A stretch of 64,000 nt of DNA from Citrus sinensis (lineage: Eukaryota > Streptophyta > Magnoliopsida > Sapindales > Rutaceae): NCBI RefSeq assembly GCF_022201045.2, contig NC_068561.1, forward strand, positions 22,760,501 to 22,824,500, given 5' to 3'. Under the pieces are notes generated by a model. That model ran no database searches, had not been told where the DNA came from, and worked only from the letters and a program-made list of their open reading frames with translations. Numbering within the stretch: the stretch's first letter is position 1; each line of letters begins with the position of its first letter. The translations under genes were made by a program, and so were the position numbers. Below are positions 48,493 to 57,970 of the stretch, piece after piece.

Positions 48493-48689
48493 TTCCTCTT
48501 ATCAGGGGATAGTAGTGTTGTTCTTTTTTGTGGTTTTATATTTTTCTTTCTATGCTATATATTTGCATTTGCTTTTGGAGGTATGGTTTATGTCACCCTC
48601 CCTATGTATTTGTTGTTTTTATGATTTATATTATGGGTAGGGGTTCCGCCTAACCTCCCACCATCTTAGTGGTTAAAAAAAAAAAACAC
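48493..48689 (+). mobile_element. Probable LINE 3-prime-UTR tail with poly(A)
   Basis: The sequence ends GGGGTTCCGCCTAACCTCCC, then GTGGTT and 12 A. Plant LINE 3-prime ends often look like this (a '...GCCCAACCTCC...' motif before the tail, from memory). AATGATTG occurs just before it (48485-48492) and just after the poly(A) (48690-48697) and may be the target duplication. No coding sequence remains. Confidence 0.42.
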
Positions 48690-48720
48690 AATGATTGAAA
48701 GTTAAAAAAAAAATTAAATA

Positions 48721-49120
48721 GACTTAGTACTTATTTGGTATAATTTATCTAATTGTCATAACTATTTATTTAATCTCATAAGCTCTTTTAAAATTTTGTT
48801 GTTATTTAATTTTTTTTAGTAGAGCTTTTAAATCTTAAATAAGTTATTTTATCTCTACTAATGAAAGCTCAAATTTTAAGCTTTTAAGAGTAGAGGTTGA
48901 AAAGTTTTTTTTAAATATTAAAATATTTAAAATATCATCTACTTATTTAATAATCTTATTTTATTTTTTTGATAACATAACTTTAAAAAATTTGTCTATT
49001 AAAATAATTTTATAATTTTTAATAAAAACTCTCATTGATAACTAAATAACTAAAATCTTTTTAGTAAAAGCTCTACTTAAATAAGTTATACTTAAAATGT
49101 TGTATCAAATGGAGCCTTAA
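48721..49120. mobile_element. Possible MITE, about 400 bp
   Basis: TACTTATTTGGTATAA at the left and the reverse complement of the right end (GGCTCCATTTGATACAAC) are weakly similar. Internal stretches (AGTAGAGCTTTTA and its complement) pair. This resembles diverged plant MITEs, but the ends and duplication are not firm. Confidence 0.28.
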
Positions 49121-49329
49121 TGACTTAATTGAAAAATGCATTTAAACACAAATAAGCACAACAGTTACAAATATATCATCTTAGAGTGAACTTTCAATTA
49201 TGAATTTTTATTTTGTAGTCCATATTTTTTTTATCTTTTAATTTGTCTCCAATTTTAATATCATCAAGAATCCGAAAAATTATTCAATTATTCTGTTATG
49301 GATTGGCAGTTCTTTTTTTTTTTTTTTCT

Positions 49330-49570
49330 TTTTTATGTCGACTTTTCTTGACTGATAACAAAGATAAAAGCACCTTATGCTTGACGTTATTATTATTATC
49401 ACTTTTTAGTAATGGCCAACACCTCATTTCTGTTTCTGCTATTAATATTTTTTTTATGTCGACTTTTCTTGACTAATAACAAAGATAAAAGCACCTTATG
49501 CTTCACGTTATTATTTTTACGTTTTAGTAATGCCCAACACGTCATGTCTGTTTCTACTATTAGTAATTCC
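49330..49570. repeat. Direct tandem duplication, about 119-bp units
   Basis: TTTTTATGTCGACTTTTCTT followed by AACAAAGATAAAAGCACCTT occurs from about 49330 and again from about 49449. The copies stay alignable through CATTTCTGTTTCT / CATGTCTGTTTCT with a modest number of differences. No coding function is evident. Confidence 0.82.
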
Positions 49571-49603
49571 AATTTCCCACTCTTTAAAGAAAACTACTCA
49601 TTT

Positions 49604-49859
49604 TTAATGCTTTGATTGATTCCAAGGACTATCAGAATGGATTTGGTCTTATTATTTTGGATTGTAGAGCCTTGGCTCAAAGCTTAAAAGAGGTGACTTT
49701 CTCTTTTGTAAGGAGATCTGTGAATACCGCTGCTCATGTTGTGGCTAAGGTGGGGTGTTCTTTGTCAAGTCCGAGTGAATGGAGACATGTTCCACCACCT
49801 TGGTTATTTTCCAATTTGTCTGTTTAATGAATTTCTTCCTTTCTTCAAAAAAAAAAAAA
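49604..49859 (+). mobile_element. 5-prime-truncated LINE with RNase H tail and target duplication
   Basis: The frame from about 49605 reads LIDSKDYQNGFGLIILDCRA, then EVTFSFVRRSVNTAAHVVAK and WRHVPPPWL followed by a stop. This is the C-terminal end of the RNase-H-like (RVT_3) domain of plant LINEs and related proteins. A poly(A) tail follows at about 49847-49860. AGAAAACTACTCATTT (49588-49603) and AGAAAAGTACTCATTT (49860-49875) form a 16-bp target duplication with one difference. Only about 250 bp of the element was copied in, as in typical truncated LINE insertions. Confidence 0.77.
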
Positions 49860-49938
49860 AGAAAAGTACTCATTTAACTACGATTTTGTAAAATATATTA
49901 TATTCTATCATCATATTGTATGGCCTTTTTCTTGGTCC

Positions 49939-49945
49939 TATATAA
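49939..49945 (+). promoter_or_regulatory. TATA box of first BAHD gene
   Basis: TATATAA, 87-93 bp upstream of the ATG at 50032, spaced for a leader of about 55-65 nt. Confidence 0.5.
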
Positions 49946-50031
49946 CACCTCACATTTGGCGCTACCTAACACATAATTCAGAGCCAAATCAGTGCAATAT
50001 CCACACTAATAATTCTTTCATATACTCGGGG

Positions 50032-51312
50032 ATGGATCTCCAAATCACCTGCACCGAAATCATCAAGCCTTCTTCGCCGACTCCTCAACACCAAAGTACC
50101 TATAAACTTTCAATTATTGATCAATTAACTCCTAATGTTTACTTCTCAATCATTCTCCTGTATTCAAACGCCGGTGAAAGTACCGCCAAAACTTCAGATC
50201 ACCTCAAAAAATCTCTTTCAAATACATTAACCCACTACTATCCTTTAGCTGGGCAACTCAAATATGATCAACTTATTGTTGATTGTAACGACCAAGGTGT
50301 CCCGTTCATCGAAGCACACGTCGCCAACGACATGCGTCAGCTTCTTAAAATACCAAATATTGATGTTCTCGAACAACTCCTACCATTCAAACCGCATGAG
50401 GGTTTTGATTCTGATCGTTCCAACTTAACCCTTCAGGTCAATTACTTTGGTTGTGGAGGAATGGCGATTGGTCTTTGCTTCAGACACAAAGTTATTGATG
50501 CAACAACGGCTGCGTTCTTTGTTAAGAACTGGGGTGTAATTGCTCGTGGTGCTGGAGAAATTAAGGACCTGATCATTGACCATGCTTCCCTGTTTCCCGC
50601 AAGAGATTTATCGTGCTTAGCAAAGAGTGTTGACGAAGAATTTTTGAAGCCAGAGTCTGAAACAAAGCGGTTTGTGTTTGATGGTCCTACTATAGCTTCT
50701 TTTCAAGAAACGTTTACAAGTTTTGAACGACGTCCAACACGCTTTGAGGTTGTGTCAGCAGTTATTTTGGGTGCTTTGATAACTGCAACGAGAGAATCTG
50801 ATGATGAGTCTAACGTTCCTGAACGTCTGGACACGATAATTTCAGTGAATCTACGGCAGAGAATGAATCCACCATTCCCGGAGCATTGCATGGGGAATAT
50901 AATATCCGGGGGATTAGTGTATTGGCCACTGGAGAAAAAAGTTGATTACGGGTGTTTAGCAAAAGAGATTCATGAATCAATAAAGAAAGTGGACGATCAA
51001 TTTGCGAGGAAGTTCTATGGGGACGCAGAGTTCTTGAACCTGCCGAGGCTTGCGGGTGCTGAGGATGTGAAGAAGCGGGAGTTTTGGGTTACTAGTTGGT
51101 GCAAAACTCCGCTGTATGAAGCTGATTTCGGGTGGGGGAAGCCTAAGTGGGCAGGCAATTCCATGAGGCTTAATCAGATTACTGTTTTCTTTGACAGTAG
51201 TGATGGTGAGGGAGTTGAAGCTTGGGTGGGATTGCCCAAAAAAGACATGGCTCGATTTGAAAAAGATTCTGGCATCCTTGCTTACACTTCCCCTAATCCA
51301 AGCATATTTTGA
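50032..51312 (+). CDS. BAHD acyltransferase, vinorine-synthase-like (cluster member 1)
   Basis: Cytosolic CoA-dependent acyltransferase that moves an acyl group, often acetyl, to an alcohol or amine of a specialised metabolite. Intronless, 426 aa, normal length. The catalytic HxxxD motif is H152-D156 in FRHKVIDATTAA, and the structural DFGWG motif is residues 365-369 in YEADFGWGKP. Other clade blocks are LTHYYPLAGQL, VNYFGCGGMAIGLCF and VSVNLRQRMNPPFPE. The N-terminus [18 protein letters not shown] matches that of vinorine synthase and its relatives. It faces cluster member 2 tail to tail across about 2.3 kb. Both key motifs are intact, so it is probably active. The substrate cannot be read from sequence. 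Confidence 0.93.
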   Translation: MDLQITCTEIIKPSSPTPQHQSTYKLSIIDQLTPNVYFSIILLYSNAGESTAKTSDHLKKSLSNTLTHYYPLAGQLKYDQLIVDCNDQGVPFIEAHVANDMRQLLKIPNIDVLEQLLPFKPHEGFDSDRSNLTLQVNYFGCGGMAIGLCFRHKVIDATTAAFFVKNWGVIARGAGEIKDLIIDHASLFPARDLSCLAKSVDEEFLKPESETKRFVFDGPTIASFQETFTSFERRPTRFEVVSAVILGALITATRESDDESNVPERLDTIISVNLRQRMNPPFPEHCMGNIISGGLVYWPLEKKVDYGCLAKEIHESIKKVDDQFARKFYGDAEFLNLPRLAGAEDVKKREFWVTSWCKTPLYEADFGWGKPKWAGNSMRLNQITVFFDSSDGEGVEAWVGLPKKDMARFEKDSGILAYTSPNPSIF

Positions 51313-53661
51313 GGGTTTATTTATTTTTATTGCACTGTTTGTTATTTGTACTGGCTTGCTGGGAACAAATTCTGACAAATTTCGCTCAGGCAAGTATCAT
51401 TCTCCGTAAAAATGTAAAAAAAAAAAAAAATGGCCTATGGAGTTTGGAGATCTCAAAATTTACTTAGGTCTTATTTGATTTTGAGGTACTGTAAAAAGAA
51501 AAAAATGTAGTTATAAAATAAAAATTAATACTGTATGGTAAAAATAGCTTTTACACAATAATTTTTTTAAAAATAAAGATACTATAAATTTTTGTCTAAC
51601 ACTTATAATTTCCTACAATTCTCAAACTGCTTCTAATAGCTTGTTTGCTTCATGAATACTCGAAGAATTCCTCACTTAGTGGTGGACTAGTTCTTCAAAG
51701 CAGCTATGCATAGAATTGTGAGAAATTATTTCTGACCACTTCTGTTATGTTATATGTATATCTAACTATCATAAAATTTTGACATATTCTTTACAATACC
51801 TTTGTTTCTAAACTTGTATGAACCAACCACTTTGACACTAAGAATTTAAATAAAATAACTATTTTACCCCCAAAAGAATGAAAAGACCATTTGAAAGTTG
51901 GATTAGACTATTATTGTTTTGGTGATTAATTTAAACAACGAAAATCAGTTGATAATTGTGATTGTATGATTGATAAAGAAAAAAAAAAATTGAGATGAGT
52001 ATTACATGTTTTTTAGGTCAAAAGGAATAAAAAATCAATATTATTATTATTATGAAATAATAAAATGGTGCTCGCACACCTAATTTTTCACTAATATATC
52101 AGCTAATTAAATGGTAGTTATAATTTTTTTATTTTTAAAAATTTTTAGGATGAAATAGTCTTTGAATTCATATAGAGGTAAAATAGTCAGTTTATTCAAA
52201 TTATTAGTGTTATAATGGTTGATTGACAAGTTTAGAAATACAAGTGATGCAAAGAACATGTCAAAGCTTATAGTGGTTAGATAAACATATGACAAAATAA
52301 AGATGGTCCAGAGATAATTTCCCTAAAATTATTTGTGTGAAGTGCCAAAGCGTTCGATAAATTGCCTCAATGAAGACACTTGATCTGGTTTCTCATCATT
52401 AGCTCAGGCATAGGTGGCAATGACATGGCGCAATAAGATGTTAATGTTGGAAGTGTAAAGGTGACTCGACATAAATTGAGAATGCTCTAGAATAGATTGA
52501 GGATAAACTCTAATATAGCCACCCCTTTTTTGTTTGAAATCTGAACAAGTTTTAATTTTTTTAAAGTTTGAATGTGTCTACAGATAAATGTTTAAATAAA
52601 ATATTTTTTAATATCTAAATATAAGTGGCGTCTTCTTAACTTTTATAAATAAAAAATATTTTAAATATGATATTTAATATTTATGTTCTTTTGAAAAAAA
52701 TGAAAGAAAAGGAGTAAAATTTTATAGTTTAGAAAATAAATATATTTAAGATATTTTTGGAATATTATATTCACTTTACATTGAGACATTTTTTCATTTA
52801 TATATAAATGACAAAATTTTATTTTTTTTATTCAAATGTAAATACTTAAAAATCATAGATAAGTTTTAAAAAATAAATAAGTAAATTTTGAAAAAAAAAT
52901 TAATAAAATTTCAGATTTAAGGTGTTTAACAAATAAGCTCTAGGATGACATCTCACAATATAGTGCAAGGTCCTAATAGCTAGCCATTAGATCATTACTA
53001 CAGTTGAGTATGGTACCAGAAAAATCTTGATGATGAACAAGGCATGTATTCGTATATTTTCAAGTAAAAGAAATGAATGAATAATGTGTGCTGTGATTCA
53101 TTCATTCAGTTTTTATGAGTTTTAAGTGCTAAGTATTTCTTTACAGTTTTCATTAAATCTTATCAAAATTTTAAGTGCTAATATATGTCGTATTTGTCAA
53201 CATTAGAATATTATTTCGTTGACTCTTCTTGCCCCAAGGTGGCAAAGGAAATTTAACGCATTTGGATTTATATGTCACCCTTCGTTCAATTGGAGAATAG
53301 GTGAATAGAGAGTCTTTCTTTGGTGCTTTTAAGTAAACACAATTCACATTACAAAAATGAATAATGTTTTTAGATTGCTCAAGACTTATACGATAGGTGA
53401 TATTTATCCAACAACCACCTCAGAGTCAATTTATTAACAAGGGAATGGAGACAAATGAATGAAACAAAAGGAGACACTACCTAATCTGCACCCTATGCTT
53501 ATATAATTGGACCTCCCAAATCATATTCTTTTAAAATAAAACGGTTGTAAATGCCTTATGTCACCCTTAGAAGAAAAATAAATGTAAGCAGATATCGATG
53601 TCAAACAATTTATTCTAACAATCCAATAATCAACCCGCTTACAAAATCAACAACCCTCAAA
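51313..53661. other. Spacer between convergent BAHD genes, with MITE remnant
   Basis: Non-coding. About 51473-51600 (TTATTTGATTTTGAGGTACT onward) is a diverged piece of the MITE family found whole at 27.3 kb. The rest is AT-rich with no recognisable gene. Confidence 0.42.
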
Positions 53662-54987
53662 TTATGCCTTATCAGTAGACGAAGATGTGTACGCAAGGAT
53701 GCCGGGGTGCTGTTCAAATCGAGCCATGTCTTGTTTTGATAATCCCACCCATGCTTCTATTCCGTCAGTCTGACAGCCATCGACCAGAACTGCAGCCTCC
53801 GTAAACCTGGTGCCAACGCCAATGCTTACGGGCTTTCCCCACCCGAAATCTGCTTCATAAAACGGCATTTTGCACCAACTACTTATCACAAACACCTTGT
53901 TACTCTTCGGTGACCCCTGAGCTTCAACCGCTTTGCGTATGTTCAGTATCTCACCTTCTACATAAAGCTTCCTCACAAATTGGTCATCCACCATCCTTAT
54001 CGATTGGTGAAGTTGCCCTGCTAAACTGCCGTGGTTGATTTTCTTCTCATGATCATGATCACGATCAATTGGTAAATTTAAAAATGCTGCTGAGCAGATA
54101 TTGCCAAAAGACTCTTCTGGCAACGGTGGATTCATTCTCTTCCGCAAATTCACAGCAATGATTGCTGTAACATGCGTAAGAGGAGCAGTAGTAAATTCTT
54201 CATCACCATCTCTTGATCCTCTGTATGCTGCTAACAAAGCCCCCAAAATAACAGAGGACACAACCTCAACACGCGATGGACGACCCAAACCCGGCTCAGC
54301 TTGGACGATCTTTTCTCTTAGAGAAGCTATCTTTTCACCTTCAAACGTAAACCTCTTTACCACAGAATCTAACGAGAACAATACCAGACCAAGATTAACC
54401 GACATGTCTGGTAAATCTTGAGCAGGAAAGATGGAATTGCTATCGTAAATCGCGTGCTTAAAATCATTGGTATCACCAGCACCAGCACCGCGAGCATGTA
54501 AACCCCATGTTTTCAGAAAGTTAGCCGCTGTGGCTGCATCAGCTACTTTATGATGAAAGCAAACACCGATTGCCATTCCACCGCAACCGAAGTAATTGAC
54601 CTGGACGATTAGGTTGTGCTCAACTCTTGTACTTTCATGTGGTTTGCATGGTATTAGCTGTTCGAGAATATTAGTTTTCGCTTGTTGTATGACCTCAGAC
54701 ATGTCTCCCCTGTGGAAGTGGGCTTCAATGAAGGTGACACCATGGTCGTCACAATCAACAAAATGATTGTCTTTGAATTGTCCTGCAAAAGGATAGAAAT
54801 GGGTTAATGTTTCCGAAAGAGATTTTTTGAGGCGCTCAGAAGATGCTCCAGCCGAGTAAAAGAGAATGATGGAGAAGTAAGCACCGGGATTTAACTGATC
54901 TATAAAAGAAAGCTTATGGGTTCTTTGGTGGTCTGGTGTTGGAGAAGATGGTTTGATGTTTTCTGTGGAACTGATACGCAACTCCAT
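53662..54987 (-). CDS. BAHD acyltransferase, vinorine-synthase-like (cluster member 2)
   Basis: CoA-dependent acyltransferase of the same clade as member 1. Intronless, 441 aa. HxxxD is H146-D150 in FHHKVADAATAA, and DFGWG is present in YEADFGWGKPVS. The N-terminus is [20 protein letters not shown]. It shares LTHFYPFAGQF, VNYFGCGGMAIGVCF and IAVNLRKRMNPPLPE with member 1 but is clearly diverged from it. Its start and upstream 110 bp closely match those of the disrupted copy at 57.6 kb, which points the other way, so these two arose by an inverted duplication. The TATAAAA at 55025-55031 is only about 38 bp from the ATG, implying a very short leader. Substrate unknown. Confidence 0.93.
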   Translation of the reverse strand: MELRISSTENIKPSSPTPDHQRTHKLSFIDQLNPGAYFSIILFYSAGASSERLKKSLSETLTHFYPFAGQFKDNHFVDCDDHGVTFIEAHFHRGDMSEVIQQAKTNILEQLIPCKPHESTRVEHNLIVQVNYFGCGGMAIGVCFHHKVADAATAANFLKTWGLHARGAGAGDTNDFKHAIYDSNSIFPAQDLPDMSVNLGLVLFSLDSVVKRFTFEGEKIASLREKIVQAEPGLGRPSRVEVVSSVILGALLAAYRGSRDGDEEFTTAPLTHVTAIIAVNLRKRMNPPLPEESFGNICSAAFLNLPIDRDHDHEKKINHGSLAGQLHQSIRMVDDQFVRKLYVEGEILNIRKAVEAQGSPKSNKVFVISSWCKMPFYEADFGWGKPVSIGVGTRFTEAAVLVDGCQTDGIEAWVGLSKQDMARFEQHPGILAYTSSSTDKA

Positions 54988-55024
54988 TTCTGATTTTGCT
55001 TTGATTCGGTCAGAAATGTGGAAG

Positions 55025-55031
55025 TTTTATA
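55025..55031 (-). promoter_or_regulatory. TATA box of BAHD member 2
   Basis: TATAAAA on the minus strand, 38 bp upstream of the ATG. The same box and spacing occur before the disrupted copy (57535-57541), within a conserved promoter block containing ACAACTGTGTCATTTGTCAA and CATGAGAGAT. Confidence 0.5.
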
Positions 55032-55109
55032 GAGGGGTGGTCAACAAGGTGGTGCATATCTCTCATGAAACAACATTTTGACAAATGACACAGTTGTAAC
55101 GGACGATTA

Positions 55110-57286
55110 AAAGATTTAATGAAATTAATTAATGTGGAGACAAAAGCCATCATCACTACCTATTAAAAAATTGAAAACTAAGACTGCAGATTGAGTCTGT
55201 CCAGTCCAGTTCGTCATGCATCTACCGGATTGCTTAATTAAGCCCCACTTGTAGCGAAAGCAAAGGCCTGGGGGATCCATCTCCTCACACCAATTTTGAG
55301 GCATTTCCAGTAAATGCAAAGGAAATTGTCATTGTAATATAAAATTTTCCAATTAAACCTTCTATAAAATGTGTAAAATTCAATCATTTTCTTGTGAATT
55401 GTCCACGGTGCGCGTCAACTGGCCGCCAGAGTTCGACTAAGAGTAAAGAGAACGCCCAAGTGATTGAATTACAGTTGTGGAAAAGAAATGGAAATTCCCT
55501 TGTTTTCAGGGTTTTGACTAAGAGCGATAATACATTCATAAATTCTCGTATAATCTTATTTTGTACAAATTGATATGACATTAATTCATTAGTTGAATGA
55601 AAATATAAAATAATAATTAGTCGTAAAATTAAAAGACAAAATTAGTACAAACTGATGTGACATTACTTATTTTGTACAAACTGATGTGACATTAATTCAT
55701 CATAATAATTATATCAGTGTCTAGGGATTAAGAGAGAATTGGTCCTTTTTTCTTGTTTCAGAAAAAAGGGTAAGTTCACGACTTCACATTATACTCCAAG
55801 ACCAGCTGGCAATTTTAATCTCAATATTTTATACAAAATTTAAGTATTTGACAGTTGACATTGTATCCTACAAGCTGGCCACGTTTATCACTCAATAAAA
55901 ACGGGATTTGTATTCAAGTTTTTGTAGCCTTTCCCTTCAACATATTGCATCAAAAAAGCGAGAAGTCGATAATTAATCATTTAGATGATTATTTTAGACT
56001 GAATTGCTTAATTACAGAGAATGGTTAATTAGTAGAACGTGCTCTATAAATTAAAGTATGTGTTTGATAGGCTTCAATTTTCCAGTTAATTTTGTACACA
56101 TTGTCAAGTTTGCTCAAAAGTCAAAACTATTCCCCCCAAATGTTTTCGCTCTAATCTTTTAGAAGCATGTGATGTCCACTTCATTTTAGAGTTATGATAT
56201 GCATTTTGTTTTGTTATTAAATAAAAAGAAAAGCGAGAGAGATTGAACAAAGTCTAAATTAATTTTTTTTTAACTCCTACATTTTTTTAATTCAAATTCT
56301 AATTATCTAACAAATAAAACTATTTAGAAAGCATTCAACCAAACTCTAGGGACAACAGGAGCAACTTGAAAATCATAAATTTTAGTAAAAGAATAAAATA
56401 ATTATTTTATTAAACATTGTAGCACGTGAACGTGTATGTGTTCGTGTGGAGAGATTTTAAAATACATTTCTTGTATTACACCCACTTAATTAATGTATGA
56501 TATTTGTGTAATTTATTTTGAAAAAATATCATGTAATTAGTAATTATATTTAATTCATGCACACTTGTGATACATTCATTAAATAGGTGTAGTACAATAA
56601 GAGTACTCTAAAATCTCTCATTTATGCGTGAGAGAGTGATTTTGAGCATCATGGTTACAATAATTGAAGCTCTAAATCCCGTTTGGTATTGAAGTGCGTA
56701 ACTTTTAAAGTACAACTGTTATAAAAAAATTGTAATTATAAAACAAAAATTAATGGTATATATAAAAATAATTTTTAAATGATAATTTTGATAAAATTAG
56801 TACATATATAATAAAATTTTGATCATATAAGGGAAAATTAATTAATTTAACATCAAGTTGTAGCAGCTAGTGTTTACCAGTTGACCCATGGGCTTAAAGA
56901 GTAAAAAAGTAAAATAAAAAGTAAAAATTTTGTTAAAATAAAGAATAGAAAAAATTAATTAAAAAAAGTTTGCTTTTTTACCTTTGTATATTCTAAAAAC
57001 ATTATGAAATTTGACAATCACTCTTTGGTTGAGTGTTTGACAGTTCTTTGCTCAATGCTCCATTCATAAGGTCGAGATTCAAGATTTCTAGTCCCCACGT
57101 ATGAGTGCATTGCAGAAGTAAATTAATAGTAGTAAAACTAAAAGAAACAGAAACATTATTAATTATTAAGAGAAATGATAGCTTTCTAATATTTGATAAT
57201 GTTTTCAATTCCTAAAATTCGAACGAACGCACCAGGGCAGTCTGTAATTGTCAACGCTCCGTCCTTAATTTGGCTCATCAACTTAT
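55110..57286. other. Spacer between BAHD member 2 and the disrupted copy, with MITE remnant
   Basis: Non-coding AT-rich DNA. About 56678-56825 (CCCGTTTGGTATTGAAGTGC onward) is another diverged piece of the 27.3-kb MITE family. Short frames have no recognisable domain. Confidence 0.42.
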
Positions 57287-57393
57287 TGATTTTGTACAAA
57301 CCTGACATTTCTTACCGAACCAAACAAAATCAAAGCAATATATTTTGTATAAACCTGACATTTCTTATCGAACCAAACAAAATCAAAGCAAAA
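57287..57393. repeat. Two-unit tandem repeat (53-bp period) beside BAHD scrap
   Basis: Copies starting at about 57287 and 57340 share CCTGACATTTCTTA, CGAACCAAACAAAATCAAAG and flanking bases. The units resemble the leader found just before BAHD starts (ACATTTCTG-CCGAATCAAAGC), so they may be duplicated BAHD leader pieces. Confidence 0.7.
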
Positions 57394-57424
57394 CTCCGTA
57401 ATTGCCAACGCCAGTTTTTTCTTG

Positions 57425-57466
57425 ATGGATCTCCGTATCACTTGCATAGAAATTATCAAACCGCCG
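57425..57466 (+). pseudogene. 5-prime scrap of a member-1-type BAHD gene
   Basis: ATGGATCTCCGTATCACTTG encodes MDLRITCIEIIKP, matching the start of cluster member 1 (MDLQITCTEIIKP). After 13 codons the sequence switches abruptly to the promoter block typical of member 2 (CCGTCCGTTACAACTGTG). This is a recombination junction, and nothing else of that gene remains here. Confidence 0.72.
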
Positions 57467-57686
57467 TCCGTTACAACTGTGTCATTTGTCAAAAAATTGT
57501 TTCATGAGAGATGTGCACCACCTTACCGACCCTTTATAAAACTTTCACATTTCTGCCCGAATCAAAGCAAAATCAGAAATGGAGTTGCGTATCAGTTCCA
57601 CAGAAAACATCAAACCATCTTCTCCAACACCAGACCACCTAAGAACCCATAGGCTTTCTTTTATAGATCAGTTAAGTCCCCGTGCT

Positions 57687-57970
57687 AATTAGAATTAGAT
57701 CTATTGATTTGGAATGTTTGTTTACAGAGAAAATCTGAGCAAGAGAGAAAGAAAATTTATTCTTGTTATTATTAACAGAATGGGATCACCAGCTTATATA
57801 TGTTGCTTGCTGGAATCTCTTTTACACACTCATCACTTTCACGTGTATTTCACCTTTTTAGAGAAGCTAAATAACAAACTAAACAGACTAACGACTACTT
57901 TGCTGACTGGACTGCCACGTCACCATAACTGAATTAACTAAACTAATGCTGTTAACACATATTCTTATCA
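57687..57970 (-). repeat. Copia 3-prime LTR (284 bp)
   Basis: Near-identical to 62431-62714. On the element's strand it begins TGATAAGAATATGTG and is preceded by the purine tract. Confidence 0.93.

Noticed and set aside
53551-53739. Plus-strand frame at the end of BAHD member 2
   Set aside because: It is the 3-prime flank plus antisense of the C-terminus of member 2.
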